From the NCBI GenBank assembly GCA_030710605.1, contig CP092880.1, positions 11,697,639 through 11,761,638 on the forward strand: a stretch of 64,000 nucleotides of DNA, written 5' to 3'. The stretch comes from Cordylochernes scorpioides. Lineage: Eukaryota > Arthropoda > Arachnida > Pseudoscorpiones > Chernetidae. The notes under the pieces were generated by a model. It searched no databases. It worked only from the letters and a program-made list of their open reading frames with translations, and had not been told where the DNA came from. Shown here one piece after another: positions 32,790 to 45,010 of the stretch. The position numbers and the translations under genes were made by a program. Within the stretch, counting starts at the first letter, position 1. Each line of letters starts with the position of its first letter.

Positions 32790-33890
32790 TTGACTCTCCG
32801 AATGGGTATACGCATGTGTGTATATGTCTGAAGAAGAGCTATTTTAGCTTGAAAGCTCTACTGAATTTGCACACTTAAAGGAAACTTGTTTTGTAAACTA
32901 TGTATTAATTCTAAAATCCTTTGCAAGATTGCTTCAAATGAATAAAAGGAATATATATTTCGTATAACAGTGTTCTAAGAAGCTCTGTTAACTAGAGTTC
33001 ATGACTTTCATCAAGCTAACACTGCCTAGAAATAACTACAGCAGTAGGGTTACCACAGCACAACAAATTCCACAAAGTGGCATTCACACAAAGACTTTCC
33101 ACTTCCATAAGTGTGTATGTATATGCGCTATTTGTACACTTAAAGTGTATATGAAATTTGTAAACTTAAAGGAAACTAGTGCAAAAATACGTTATCATTC
33201 TAAAACCTCTTTTACAATTTTACCTCAAATAATGCATAAAATAAATTTATATTCAGTATTCACAGTGTTCTAAGAATCTCTGTTAGCTGGAGATCATCAC
33301 TTTCATTAATCTAACAATACCTAGAAATAACAGCAGCAGTAGGGTTACCACAACACAACAAATCCTACAAAGCGTCATTCACACAAAACCTTTCCACTTC
33401 CATGAGTGTGTATGTATAAAATCTATTTGTAAACTTAAATATACACTTTAAGTATATGATATTTGTAAACTTAAAGGAAACTTAAAAAGCTATAAAACGA
33501 AGAGAAAAATTCTTTTATTAAAATGCATAGGCTACTAGCTTTCGGGCTCCAAGCCCTTCCACAGGTACAGAGTAGCCTATGCATTTTAATAAAATAATTT
33601 TTCTCTTCGTTTTATAGCTTTTTACAATTCATTAAGAGAAATTTCGTCAATCTTATTAAAGGAAACTTGTTGTTTAAAAATATGTTAGAATTCTAAAACC
33701 TCTTTTGCGCTATTACCTCAAATGAATAAAAGAAATATGTATTTCGTATAACAATGTTCTAAGAATCTCTGTTAACTAGAGATCATGACTTTCATTAAGC
33801 TAACAATACCTAGAAATAACAACAGAAGTTACCACAGCACAACAAATTCCACAAAGCGACGTTCACATAAATCCACCCACAACAAGCTAA
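32790..33890. repeat. About 300-bp tandem repeat, three units, with insertion
   Basis: Units share TGTTCTAAGAA(T/G)CTCTGTTA, GACTTTCAT(T/C)AAGCTAAC, CCTAGAAATAAC, AACTTAAAGGAAACT and ATTCTAAAA(C/T)CTCTTTT (32970, 33259, 33751). A CTGAAGA-AGAGCTATTTTAGCTT-GAAAGC hammerhead-like phrase is at 32829-32856. The third unit is split by foldback 33484-33655, whose duplication AAAGGAAACTT is part of the unit. Confidence 0.75.
33484..33655. mobile_element. Foldback element 4 (Penelope-like)
   Basis: A 13-base duplication TTAAAGGAAACTT (33471-33483, 33656-33668) encloses inverted arms of about 50 bases (33484-33535, 33572-33623; AAGCTATAAAACGAAGAG and complement) and a right tail of about 30 bases. The loop holds, on the minus strand, CTGTGGA, GGGCTTGGAGCCC, GAAAGC. 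Confidence 0.8.
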
Positions 33891-34223
33891 CGAGCCATTC
33901 ATGGACTGGTTGGAAATGGCGCGGAGAACTGTCCAGACCTGGCGACATTGTCCCGACCCTCCCCGACCTTCCGCCTGATTGGTTGCTTTATTCGGACACA
34001 CCTGGTCCCCTTGGGTAGACCAACTCACCACTAATCTCATCCAATCCTCTATCTTAAACTTCCTTAATCTCAGGGAATACACCACGACCATCAATTAGAG
34101 ACCATAACCTGAAAACATGGATAGTCATGGTATCTTCTTTGGAGGAAGTCTCTCATAGTAGATAGGATTATGTATATCTGATCAAATATCTATTGCATCG
34201 TTTATCGCACAAAAAGGTTTTTA

Positions 34224-34654
34224 CAAGGTTGTCCCAAAAGTTCCTTATTTTCTTAAAACGTTGTTGTTCTTATTAATTGTTGAATAATATTATTACGGCG
34301 AATACATAATAATACATAATACAATTACTTTATACATAATACAATTACTTTATACATAATACAAAGGCATTATAAATAACGGCGAATAATATTGGTACAG
34401 TTAAGCCTATCAATAGTGCCCCCTCTTGGGACTCACCAAAATAGGATGCTAAAGAGAAGGAGTGCTATAGACAGGTCACTTTTAATGTAAATCGCTTTCG
34501 TACTACGTATTTAAAATAGGGTGCTATAGAGAGGAAGGCGCTATTTAAAGGGGGCGCTATATAGAGGAAGGCGCTATTTAGAGGGGGCGCTATAGACAGG
34601 TTTAACTGTATTTCATTTTTTTGCAAGTGTTTATGGACTTTTGGGACAACCTTG
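34224..34654. mobile_element. mariner-type MITE with nested pogo-like MITE
   Basis: CAAGGTTGTCCCAAAAGTTC and TTTTGGGACAACCTTG with TA on both sides; inner TTATACATAATACAATTAC repeats. Interrupted by 34398-34608. Confidence 0.85.
34398..34608. mobile_element. pogo/Tigger-like MITE, nested
   Basis: CAGTTAAGCCTATCAATAG and GCGCTATAGACAGGTTTAACTG between TA dinucleotides (34396-34397, 34609-34610). The inside repeats GAGGAAGGCGCTATTTA(G/A)AG, a local duplication not present in 61335-61512. Confidence 0.85.
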
Positions 34655-34724
34655 TATATTTAGTGGACTAATGCGCGCCAACTGTATATGTGATATCTGA
34701 AAGTATTAAAAAATAAAAACTTTC

Positions 34725-34870
34725 TAGTCTTCTTACTGCTATAAAAAAAATTACTGAGAAGGCCTGGCTCATCAGTAGTATCTTTTCATCGCACTTAGAA
34801 GATTTTACAAATGGTTTGTTTAAAATGCGCACTAAATAGTTTCATTTATCATACATAGATGGCGCTGCAA
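34725..34870. mobile_element. Family B element, short
   Basis: TCTTCTTACTGCTATAAA, GGCCTGGCTCATCAGTAG, CATCGCACTTAGAAGA, with ATAGATGGCGCTGC at the right edge (34856). Confidence 0.6.
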
Positions 34871-35391
34871 TTCATCAAAACTTAAAAAAAAGGGGAGATG
34901 TAACATAAAAACGTGGTGAATATATATCGATTGATCTCTAATACCAACCCATGTCTAAGATGTCGTTACCCTTAGATAATCAGCAGTTAACAATCTCCAA
35001 TATCTACTACATGTTGTCACGCTATCTCATAGAACAGTAGCGTGAACGTCGTTGTAGCTTCGTGGGTCAAAATACCACTTATACCTAATTATTATAACTA
35101 TAATTGCAAATAATTACTTCGATTCAGCTAAACTCTACATAGAATGACACTACTTTATTTCAATGTCCATATAAGATTATTGTGCGCGCGCATGCCTGCC
35201 AGCGAGAGCAATTTCACGCGACCGCCCGCCAGCGAGAGAAGATTTTTCTTAATTACAATGTAAATCCTTAACTATATTTACAGGTTTCTATTTTATAACT
35301 ATTTCACATATTTTCATATATATAAGGTTAAATACAGATAAAATATGATTATATAATGATAAATATATGAATAAATAGATAAAAATATATA

Positions 35392-35668
35392 CACCTATCC
35401 CCCGATATACACGGTAGATACGTTCCTGAGAAAAACGTGTAAATCGGGGGAAAGGTTTACAAAAAAATAAAAGTAAAATGCATTGACAGGTTAAAATATG
35501 TAGTCAGCACATAAGCTCGGGATTCCTTGTGAGATGTGTACACAGCGCACGTGTTCAATCACAGTAGCATTTAGTATAGTGCGATAAAAACAAAAAAAAC
35601 TTATTTGGAAAACCGTGTAAAAGTGAAAACGTGTAAAAAAATGTATCGTGTAAATCGGGGGATAGGTG
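35392..35668. mobile_element. TA-flanked MITE with CACCTATCCCCCGAT ends
   Basis: Terminal inverted repeats CACCTATCCCCCGATATACACG and CGTGTAAATCGGGGGATAGGTG are each next to TA. A second internal copy AACGTGTAAATCGGGGG is at 35433. 277 bp, no transposase; Tc1/mariner or pogo type by target and length. Confidence 0.8.
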
Positions 35669-35825
35669 TATAATAATTGATAAATATACATTTATATAAA
35701 ATATTCATTGGTGGCGTCCACCGCGGGAAAGACTCCACCACCGATGGACTGCGAGAGTTCTTTACATCAGAGTGGGCAGGTCTAGGTTTTGGCTGGCGCT
35801 ACTCTACATAGAATATGATGTATTA

Positions 35826-36130
35826 ACTCGCCATCTGTTATAAAAATTTTAACTATTTTTAACGTGTATGATTCCTTTTTAAAATAAATCAATTTTCTAC
35901 TATCCATACTGCAATGATAAAATAATGGGTGGGCTTTGTTCATCAGTGTTTAACCCTTTCAGCGGTATGGTAGTTAAGCTGGCGAAACTGGGAGGGTTCA
36001 CCACTGATGAACAAAGCCCTCCCATTATTTTATTATTGCAGTATGGACAGTAGAAAATTGATTGATTTTAAAAAGGATGATATGAATCAAAAATAGTTTA
36101 AATTTCTTATTATACATAGATTACCTGTCT
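35826..36130. mobile_element. Family B foldback, long arms
   Basis: Arms of about 80 bases (35876-35955, 35995-36075) include CTACTATCCATACTGCAATG and complement; loop CAGCGGTATGGTAGTTAAGC. CTCGCCATCTGTTAT at the left edge is the family terminus. On the plus strand GGCGAAACT...CACTGATGAAC keeps the permuted hammerhead words. Confidence 0.7.
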
Positions 36131-36204
36131 TTATATGTTGACGTCTTATGAATTGGTTGGCCATATGTTCCAAGAATGTCTTTGTTGTTGGTGGTGGCAT
36201 ATAT

Positions 36205-36420
36205 ATATAGGTACAGCTTGTACCATGTTGATGAGGGCCAACAGCCCGAAACGCGTCCGTGGTTAGCTTTTCTTGATTAATCAAGAATGGGTATTTGGCC
36301 AATTCTGGAATAATTAAAAATCAACGAGAATAGTTGATATTTATTCCGATAGATGGCGCAAGCCATCAGCAACTTTCAGTTGCACGATAAGGAGATGCCT
36401 TTTTCTTAAGTTATACACCT
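36205..36420 (+). mobile_element. Family A repeat, full 3' end
   Basis: GGTACAGCTTGTACCATG, a hammerhead with one core change, TTGATTAATCAAGAATGGGT, AATCAACGAGAATAGTTGAT, ATAGATGGCGCAAGCC and AAGGAGATGCC. It shows how the 14145-14205 and 691-863 fragments fit the full repeat. Confidence 0.8.
36222..36263 (+). ncRNA. Hammerhead ribozyme copy, C to T in core
   Basis: Identical to 28618-28659 except stem I ACCATG (G-U pair with CGTGGT) and the first core base: TTGATGA instead of CTGATGA. C3 is invariant in active hammerheads, so this copy is probably inactive. Confidence 0.55.
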
Positions 36421-36451
36421 TATCCCAGTACAATATCACATTTGTACCTTT

Positions 36452-36486
<35 letters not shown>

Positions 36487-36489
<3 letters not shown>

Positions 36490-36720
36490 ATGATAATCAT
36501 GGTGGATAGTAAACGTCTGCTTTCAATGTGTGTGCACCACATGTTTACACTTTTAAAAAGCGTTTCGACTTTGGCACTTACATGTGTGTCGTAGTTCCGT
36601 TTGGTTACTTGCACTCATTGGTGGGATTGGACTTTTCCAAGAATCAGGGGACCATTGAAGCAATTTTTGTTTCTTTGGGAGAAAAAAAGTGTTCATTAGA
36701 TCCCGGGTCATGGCTAACTA
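36487..36720 (-). mobile_element. SINE copy, minus strand, diverged
   Basis: Complement of the SINE body: ATAATCATGGTGGATAGTAA, GTGCACCACATGTTTACAC, CCGTTTGGTTACTTGCACTC, AAGAATCAGGGGACCATTG. The tRNA head is reduced to CATTAGATCCCGGGTC. Confidence 0.7.
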
Positions 36721-36994
36721 AAATTAACGTTTATATCCTTCCTCAATTAACATCTTTTTATAGAGTAAAAATCAATACCTTTATATCAATAGATGTATAC
36801 CTATACATACAGTAACTGTACCGTTTGATAACTTTTGCCTTCTCATTTTCCATCGTAATACATTATATAGTTGCGGGAGGATGGTATTTATTTACTAAAG
36901 AGGCACCTCTCCCTTTAAAACAATGTATTTTTGTTTATAACCCCAGTATATAGCGTATTTTTTAAAAGGAAAAGGTGCATTTTTTGCATACATA

Positions 36995-37315
36995 CACAAA
37001 GAAAAAGGTCAAAATAGACGTCAAAGCTAAATGTCATCTATTGACCGTCGCCGCAACTAGCGGCCTCGGCTCAGTGACAAAGCCACAACACCAGCTTTAG
37101 CAAACTGAGAAGCGCCCACATGGAGACCATGTTTTTTTTATTACTGTCCCTCGTTAGTCTAGGGCGGACTTTATTCCATGAGATCCACACGGGATCTAAT
37201 GGAATCTTGACAATCTGCCAAAGAGGTGTTTAGCTGGCAAAGTGACTAGGTAAAATCTATGAATAAATGAAGGTAGCGACTAGCTTTGACATCTATTTTG
37301 ACGGGAGAGGCGACC
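36995..37315 (-). mobile_element. Hammerhead family HB, minus strand, decayed
   Basis: Complement of the 31140-31440 element; on the minus strand CTAACGAGGGACAG replaces CTGACGAGGGTCATT and stem III is partly lost (ACATGGT). Ends GGTCAAAATAGACGTCAAAG and CTTTGACATCTATTTTGACG are inverted, suggesting terminal inverted repeats of the family. Confidence 0.7.
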
Positions 37316-37429
37316 GTTGTCTTAGTAGATCAATATCCTATCGGTAAAATTTATATCTACATGTATATACGTCAAATATTATGGAACCTAACTGAACCTC
37401 TACAATAGTAGAGGTCCATAGGTTCACTA

Positions 37430-38200
37430 AACACCCCTAAGCTGCCTTCCATAGAAAATACAGGGTATATCCCAATCCAATCCAATACAATAGTAGAGCG
37501 GTCTAGAGATTAATTTGGCGAAACCGCTGAGAGGGTTCACTACTGATGAGCCAAGCCCTCTCATTCAATAACTTATATGATTTCAGTAAGGTCTGTAGAG
37601 ATAATATTTGATGATATTATTGAAAAGAAACACATTGCAAGTAAATATATTTGTTAAGGTATAAATTAAACATGAGAACGGAACCATATTAAGCACGAAA
37701 TTTTCTTCAAAAAAAAAAAAAATAAACTTCTACTGACTTCACTGCGATGAGAAGTATTGGAAGGGTCTGAATCATCAATGGTGAACCCTCCCAGCTGTGT
37801 CGCCAGTTCTATCTACCAGACCGCTTTTTACAGCTCTACTATTGTTTTGGACGATTCTTCTGAAATATCCGACATTGTAGGATTTGGTTATGTTATTTAG
37901 ACAAATGGTATATATGGCAATACAAAGCAATAACTGGCCTTTTCCTTATTATTTACGGAAAATCATTGCTCAATGCAAATATTTAATTGTAATTCTACTG
38001 TCCTAAAAACATTTATTTATAGTTTTCTTAATTATCATTTCTGAGATTCCACCCTTCATTGCAGCATATATAAGCAAAATAATCCAATACAGTATTAGAG
38101 TTCTAAAAAGCGATCTGGTAGATTAAATTGGCGAAACCGCTGGGAAGGTTCACTACTGATGAGCCTGTCCTCGCAAATGTTTTTTCATCGCAGTAAGAAT
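37430..38200. repeat. Cluster of three family B copies
   Basis: Modules at 37495-37580 (TTGGCGAAACCGCTGAGAGG, CTACTGATGAGCCAAG), 37735-37820 (inverted) and 38085-38185 (TTGGCGAAACCGCTGGGAAG, CTACTGATGAGCC). AATACAATAGTAGAGCGGTC precedes two of them and recurs at 39004. Confidence 0.7.
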
Positions 38201-39445
38201 AGGAGAAATTTTATTTATTTGTGAAAGAAAACTCGCGTCTTAAAATGTTATTATTTGTGGTGGATATATGGTATTTGATCAAATTATTCTTGGAACGCTA
38301 TATTAACCATAGTAAATAAACACACAGATATCTATCAACACTTATATATTAGAAATCGTGAGATTTCAGTGAAGGCCCCTTTTCTCCAGAGCAAAACATT
38401 AATACAAGGTTTAAAACGGAGGTAAAATTAAACACTATGTGTGTGTTTTCTCTCGTTTCACCTCTTCACGAATTTTAGGCCTAAAGAAAAGTATTTCTTC
38501 TCATCACTGGAAGTTATCCAAGTTCTAATAATGGCAATTATTGGAAAGAGCATCTGTTATTCGCTGTGGTTAACACAGCATCCCAATTCAACCTTTGAAA
38601 TTTCAAAGTTATACAATGTACAACAAAAAGATCAATGTGTAGACAATTTATTGAATGTAGGAAGCCTTTACCATCATTTGGTGTCTGCCAAGACATGACT
38701 CTATGAGTATCGTCTCAATATTGAACTGAGAGATCCTGTCCTTGTCTGGAGGAAGACTCTCTCAAGATGGAGAAACCTACCTTCCTGAGAACAGTTTTTT
38801 ATATTTTTTATCACCAAATTGTGAATAATCACATTTATCTTTCTTTTATTTCTAATTAAATTTTGTAACAATTATGAAACCGAATTCGGAACAACCGCCT
38901 TTACGCTGGAACCTAAATGAACCCCTACAGACCTATAAGCTTATGTCCATAGGTTCACTAAACACCCCTAAGCTGCCTTCCATAGAAAATTCAGGGTATA
39001 TCCCAAACCAATACAATACAATAGTAGAGCGGTCTATAGATTAATTTGTCGAAATCGCTGAGACAATTAACTAATAGTGTTAATAAAATATTTTGAATTG
39101 TCTTTACTATCATCCAGCAGTTTCCTGACCTCCAGAGCTGGGCGATCCTTGGATAACGATGCTTCTATCAAGACAAGAGCATCTTCAAATCCTTCTTGAG
39201 TTTAGAGAGATGAGCGGTGTTTGTGAAAAGAAAAAACTTTATTATCTATAGATACTTTCTGTAAATTGGTGGCAATGAATATGTAAATATTAATTTACAT
39301 TATTTTAAGTGTATTTACAAATTAGTAATGTCAATAAAAGCAGTGAAAATGTCAAAGAAAAAGCTTAAATCGTGCGTAAGTAGGAAGCAGCGAGAAGCCA
39401 GCCGCTAGCCGGGGCGATGGCAGCGAGGGACTGGGCTGGCCAATC

Positions 39446-39557
39446 ATGTGGCAGCGGATCTCCCCGACGGCCGCCAGAGTGCTGCCATTCGGGCAGAGTG
39501 GGAGCGACGTGCGGATGATGGCTCTCCTGGCAGCGGTGCTCCTGCTGGTCGCCTCCG
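39446..39557 (+). CDS. Candidate first coding exon with signal peptide
   Basis: The region 39385-39557 is the most G+C-rich unique block of the window. ATG 39446 opens a frame whose product has a polar start (MWQRISPTAARV) and then a hydrophobic run MMALLAAVLLLVASG typical of a signal peptide; ATGs at 39515 and 39518 are alternative starts. A good donor CCG|GTAGGT follows at 39557/39558, giving a phase-1 end, common for signal-peptide exons of extracellular proteins. An ATG at 39417 opens an overlapping 34-codon upstream frame. Downstream exons are not identified with certainty. No family can be named from 37 residues. Confidence 0.45.
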
Positions 39558-41409
39558 GTAGGTGCCCGCTATACTCCTCCTATTTACATATACTCTATAT
39601 AGATATATATATATATGTGGTAGTTTCACTCTTCATATACACCGTCTTACATTTACTTCACTATATTTCTTCAACTTTACACATCTTTTACTCCAGTTTA
39701 CATATAGCTAGTATGTTTCGTTGGAGATCGCTATACATATAATTTACTTTTTATCTGTACTTTAACACTATTTTACACAACTTTGTACTATTTTTCTTCT
39801 GTCTACATTAGGATACAATGGTGTCTTACTATTGGTCAGCCGTTATAATATATTTAGCTTCTTTATCTCAGAGTTGGTTGAACTTTGACAAATGTTTCGT
39901 CATTATGTCCCTATATGGCGCACGTGACATCGATACAAACTGTGTTAGTACATCACTAACTGGAGTTTTGTCTTTCTGTACAATTATACAGAGATTTTAT
40001 TCAGTTTCTGTATAAATTCTGTCTGGATAACAACGGAATTATACTTCGCACTGTATTTATTTCATGCTACATCTTGCAAATAGTATTTTCTGTACTGTTT
40101 GCTAGTTTTGCAATCCGTGTATTTGAGTCTTCATTTGGCCGCTGGTAGAAATAAGAGTTTGCGAGAACGAACTATGTGCGGTTTGTTCATTTTGTAACTG
40201 TGAGTATTTTTCATATTGTACTTATTGAGTGCTAAACTATAAACGATTGATCCCGGATTTCGGCATCTTTTTACACTTTGGTTATTAGCCCGTAAAACCA
40301 TATTATCTCCATGAAGGTTTAAATATTATTGTTATTGACCAATTTGTCTATACCTTATCTTATCTCTATCATGGAAACTTTTATCTACCTAATCTAATAG
40401 ATTTTTGTTGTTGTTTTGAAACATCGAAATTTTAAAAAATCTAATCTGTTGTGACATCATTCCCTTTCTCTCTCTTCAGACGAATAAATAAACATCTACA
40501 TTGATAGCTTAAACTGCAATCCAGTATAATACGTTTTTTTTTATTATTTCTTTAAAAAAATAAACACTTCGGCCAGTTAAAGTTTTATTTTCTTAACTTT
40601 TCAACAAAAAGCTTTCGTCTTCGTCAGGAGAAATAAATACAAATAAAATATTCGGCGTTAAAATTTTTTCTTTTTTTTTTGTATCATATTTCTGTTAGAT
40701 GATGCTGATGTTAATTTGTCATTATAATCGATGTCTCAATCTAGCTTGCTGAGATTATACATTTTTATTTCACAATGTCCGAGATGTAAACTATATTGAG
40801 AATGTATTTTAGTACGGATTAGAAACACAGGAGAATGATATAGAGTGAAAACAACATATTGGAAGAACTACAAATGATGTGTATTTTTGGAAAGAACTTT
40901 TCCATTGTTGATATAGATCCTGCTTTTTTCTTCAAATCACTAAATACTATTTCACACTTATCGCTTGTAGTATTATAAAGAGGATTTGTTACACCGAAAT
41001 TTTCCCGTATTATGTTATTTCTGACTTTATTTTAGTAGGATGCGTTGTATCCTTGCCACAAGAAGCTTACGTTACAATGGAAGCTCCGTTGAGAGACTGT
41101 CCCTAAATATAGCTATTCCTGTTCTCTCCTTGGGGTTGTGATCTATCGGAGGTTGGTTGTGAGAGGTTTGTTAATGATCGTTCATAGAGGTTATTGCTCA
41201 TCAGATAGGTCGCTCATTGGAGATTTAGCTGTATATTTCTCCATCTTTAGCGTCTTATCGGATTAATTATGTGTTTATCATGTGATCGCATTACTTCTAT
41301 AGTAATATTTACATCTTTTACTGAGTGTTACAGCTTTGATCACGATGGGAAAGAGATTGCGGTGTCGTACAGGCACTTTGAGTAGACTTCTACTGTAATT
41401 CCATACACC
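39558..41409 (+). other. Possible first intron; no repeats recognised
   Basis: Mostly unique A+T-rich sequence after the candidate donor, with a short TA microsatellite (39602-39616). On the minus strand at 40606-40642 there is CTCCTGACGAAGACGAAAGC, a hammerhead-core word with hardly any stem II, part of a Penelope-like remnant. Confidence 0.35.
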
Positions 41410-42420
41410 TTCGCGCATACACACATGTTCCGCAGATTCATTTGTTTTCTTAAAGCAATAAGTTCCGGCTTGATACTGAGGAATACCCTCAGTCATATTA
41501 ACACAAAGCAATAACGCGCCATCTATACATATAAAATAAAAGGATTTAAAAGCGCGAATGTTTCTTTTATACATAAAACAAACTTCTATCATATATATAT
41601 ATATACTAAATCAGATATAGTTTATGTATTTCAACTGTATCTTGGTTCACTTTTTATATAATTGAAGAGATGAAAGAAAGAAGATCAATGTTACACACGT
41701 TCCGCGGATTCTTACTCTTCCTAAAGCAATAAGTTTCGCCTTGATACTGAGAAGTAACCCCAGTCATATATCTACTAATGAAGATGTAGTTTTTGTCTTT
41801 CAACTGTATCGTGTTTCACTTTTTATATGATTGAAGAGATGTAAGAAAGAAGCAGTACTTGTATCAATGTTACACACGTTCCTCGGATTCATTTGTTTTC
41901 TTAAAGCAATAAGTTCCGCCTTGATACTGAGGAATGCCCTCAGTCATATATATACTAAATCAGATGTATTTTATGTATTTAAACTCTGTAGAGATTCACT
42001 TTTTATATGATTGAAGAGGTGTAAGAAGAAGCAATACTTGAACCAATGTTACACACGTTCCGCAGATTCATTTCTGTTCTTAAAGCAATAAGTTTTGGCT
42101 TGATACTGATGACTACCCCCAGTCATATATATTAAAGAAGATATATTTTATGTCTTTCAACTGTATCGTGGTTCACTTTTTATGATTGAATAGTCATAGA
42201 AAAGAAGAATCAGTACTTGAACTAATTTTATACACGTTCCGCAGATTCATTTCTGTTCTTAAAACATTAAGTTCCAGCTGGATACTGAGGAACACCGGTC
42301 AAATATACTAAAGAAGACGAATTTTTATGTATTTAAACTGCATAGTGGATCACTTTTTAAGTTATTGAAGAAGTATAGGAAGTAAGAATCATTAGTTGGA
42401 CCAACAATGTGTTTTCTATT
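41410..42420. repeat. About 179-bp tandem repeat, five units
   Basis: Units share ACACGTTCCGCAGATTCATT, CTTAAAGCAATAAGTTCC, CTTGATACTGAGGAA, CAGTCATATAT and TATCGTGGTTCACTTTTTAT, with starts near 41424, 41694, 41873, 42052 and 42231. The first interval is longer because ATAACGCGCCATCTATAC and flanking family-B-like sequence are in it. Confidence 0.85.
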
Positions 42421-43073
42421 GTGGGAGAATGATTCATCCATTTGCTCTAGTTACCTTAAAAAGTAAACTCTTCTGAAGAGAGTTTATTGTTGATGTGAGT
42501 GAACTTTTTCCATGTCTAAACACAAAGTTATACCATTCTAAAACACCGGTTGGTACATTTTGTATAATTTTATTCAACTTATTGGTTATTCATTTAAATA
42601 ATAATGAATTGTGGCCGAGGGAAAAATATATGCAAATATTACCAGTCATACTAGCAATGTGCTTCTTTTATTGAAATGGGCGAGCTTTTATCTCGTCCTT
42701 TTGACTGAGATCTCATCTTTTCGAGCCCAAATACGCTTCGTCTGACTACTCTAAAAATAGACTATAAAGGTAGATTCTATTTACATATCGGCGTTTGAAT
42801 CTAATTAATCATTTTTTGATCCTCTATTATTTTGCAGCCATATCTCTTTAACGATCACGCCGATATAGGAGACGTTCCCAAAAGTATGTTCCATTAAGAT
42901 AATGTCCTAAATAACGGCCACAAAGATTCAAAAATGATTATTGACCACCAAAATAGTTTTTCAAGGCTATTAATAATCATTTTAAATCATTTTGTTATTA
43001 ATGTTGATAGAATTACAATAAACTCGCATTTTATCAAAGATAGTTGACGTTATGTGTTGTTTACAAATAATAG
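42421..43073. other. No supported gene
   Basis: Unique A+T-rich sequence; no ORF, no repeat shared with the rest of the window. Confidence 0.4.
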
Positions 43074-43376
43074 TGGGGGGTCGGTGGAAGGCTGGTTAAA
43101 CCGTTGGTTTTCGACCACTACGACCCGGGTTCGATTCCCGCATTGGACACTTTTTCTGTTTTAAAAAATGCTCCAATGGCCCCCGATTCTTTCAAAAGTC
43201 CAAACCCACCAGCGAGTGCAAGTAACCAAACGGGGCTCTGGCACATTTGTAAGTGCAAAGTCGAACTGCTTTTCACATGTGTAGACATGTGGTGCGCTTA
43301 CAGTAAAAGCAGTCGCTAACTACCCACCATGATTATCATGGCCTGTATCACGTGTACTAGGGATAAGCAAAAAATA
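43074..43376 (+). mobile_element. tRNA-derived SINE, copy 3
   Basis: Well-preserved copy with GGGTTCGATTCCCGC as the B box and CGTGTACTAGGGATAAGC, followed by an AATAATAATAAT tail. Confidence 0.9.
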
Positions 43377-43709
43377 ATAATAATAATAGTCCAAATATAC
43401 GCGGAACATTATTTATATTATATAATTTTATATATAATTTGAGGAAAATATATGGGTTTTGACTATTGCTATAGTTGAAGCACCTATATTCAAATATTTG
43501 ATTTGCATATATAAATGTTATATTAACGGGTAGTGTGTAATAGAGGTAGTATGCAGATAGGATGAATTTTTTATGGTTTAATCTTTAAAAAATAAAAGTT
43601 ATAATTGTATATGGAATCATGTGTCAAAAATAATATATAAGTCAACCTGCTATAACCTTCAGCCAAGTTGATATGAGTATAACGAATTATATTTTGTATT
43701 TATCTCAAG

Positions 43710-43935
43710 TACACACGGTACAGACCATAATCATGTTTAGCGATTACTTTCACTCTATGTGCACCACATGTCTGCACATGTAGAAAACAATTACACTTTT
43801 GCCTTTACAAGTTTGCCAAAGAACCGCTCGGCTTATTGTACTTATTCATAGGGTTGGAATTTCTGTCATATTCAAGGACATGAAACACAATTTTCTTCAG
43901 AAAAAAGTGCTCAAATTTCGGGTTTCTATGTCGTA
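43710..43935 (-). mobile_element. SINE copy, minus strand, very diverged
   Basis: Complement of the SINE body still visible in ATGTGCACCACATGTCTGCA, CTTTACAAGTTTGCCAAAG and AAAAAGTGCTCAAATT. The head is lost. Confidence 0.6.
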
Positions 43936-44352
43936 GCTGTCAATTCGACAGATTACCACCCCTTCATCAACCTCCGTGAATTATGATAAAGATAAACTGA
44001 TCGTCAATTATCGCCTCATTAACGACCTCTAGTTCAGTGCCAATAAAGCCCGTCAATTATTTCAAATTTTATTATCTGTTTAGCATAGTTTTAATTGAAT
44101 AATTCTCTAAAATTTTGTATATTTTCATTCTAAAATATTCCATAAAATTTTCTTCAATCTGTAACTTGTTTTCCTCGAATACACACAATACTTTACACAA
44201 TTTGATTTAATTTAATTAAATTTGCATACCAACCCTTTGTACATATTTCAATTGTGTTGATTTGTTTTCTCTTTTCATCCAACACTAACTTACATACTAA
44301 TTCTTGTACATATTTCAAATATCTTTCTCTCTTTCAATGTTTTGTTTACCTT

Positions 44353-44812
44353 AAAGTGCAAGTATCCCTAGGGGGACATAGCGCTCTAAGTCTAAATAAA
44401 ATACATAAATGAAATGTATTGAAGATTTCTCAGTACAGAGAGGTGTAACAACGAATCCATCTCAGCAGAATCTACTTGGCTATGTCCTGACTAGACGGTA
44501 AACCACAACGTTGACCTGGTCAAAACTCACATTTGAAATGAAAACAAAAAAAGATTTAACGGTCAGTTTGACCAATTTACTTGAATGATGTCACCCACTT
44601 AGTGACCTGCTTTCTGTCAAGTTTTCCCATTCAAATAAAACCCTATGTTGTCGTGATGGTCGAGTGTAACCGTAAAGTACTCTAACAGGATGTAGCCACG
44701 CTGTACTAACTCATACCTTATATTTAGACACAGTTTTCTATTTTCGGAACTTCTTTGTTTTTATTCATTTCAATTTAAAGCGCTAAATCCCCCTAGGGAC
44801 ACTTGCGCTGTC
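44353..44812. mobile_element. MITE with GTCCCTAGGGG inverted ends
   Basis: Inverted ends of about 35 bases: GTGCAAGTATCCCTAGGGGG...TAGCGCTCTAA and its complement TTTAAAGCGCTAAATCCCCC...CACTTGCGC. The inside (about 390 bp) has no transposase. A solitary related end lies at 48155-48206. Confidence 0.75.
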
Positions 44813-45010
44813 ATACATGTATGCCTTTACATTTGTCTATATATATTTATTTACAATAATTGTAGGTCGTGAGGAATATATCCATATGATGTTAACAAGG
44901 AGAAAGAGAAAATAAACATTTCTATCAAATATTTACATCAAAATTGTTCAATTATCATTATTTAAAAGATAAGAGAAAAATTATGTAAGAGTTTAAACAT
45001 TCTAAGAATA

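Noticed and set aside
33785-34094. Overlapping frames on both strands at a G+C-richer patch (33890-34060)
   Set aside because: Neither frame has a domain or splice signals; probably an unassigned element fragment next to the tandem repeat.
37500-37580. Calling family B a standard hammerhead ribozyme
   Set aside because: The order is permuted and only five bases separate the presumed cleavage point from CTGATGA, so stem I cannot form; reported only as an open question.
39444-39629. Minus frame of 61 codons over the G+C-rich island
   Set aside because: Arg/Ser/Ala-rich shadow of the plus-strand exon candidate, which has a signal-peptide pattern and a donor.
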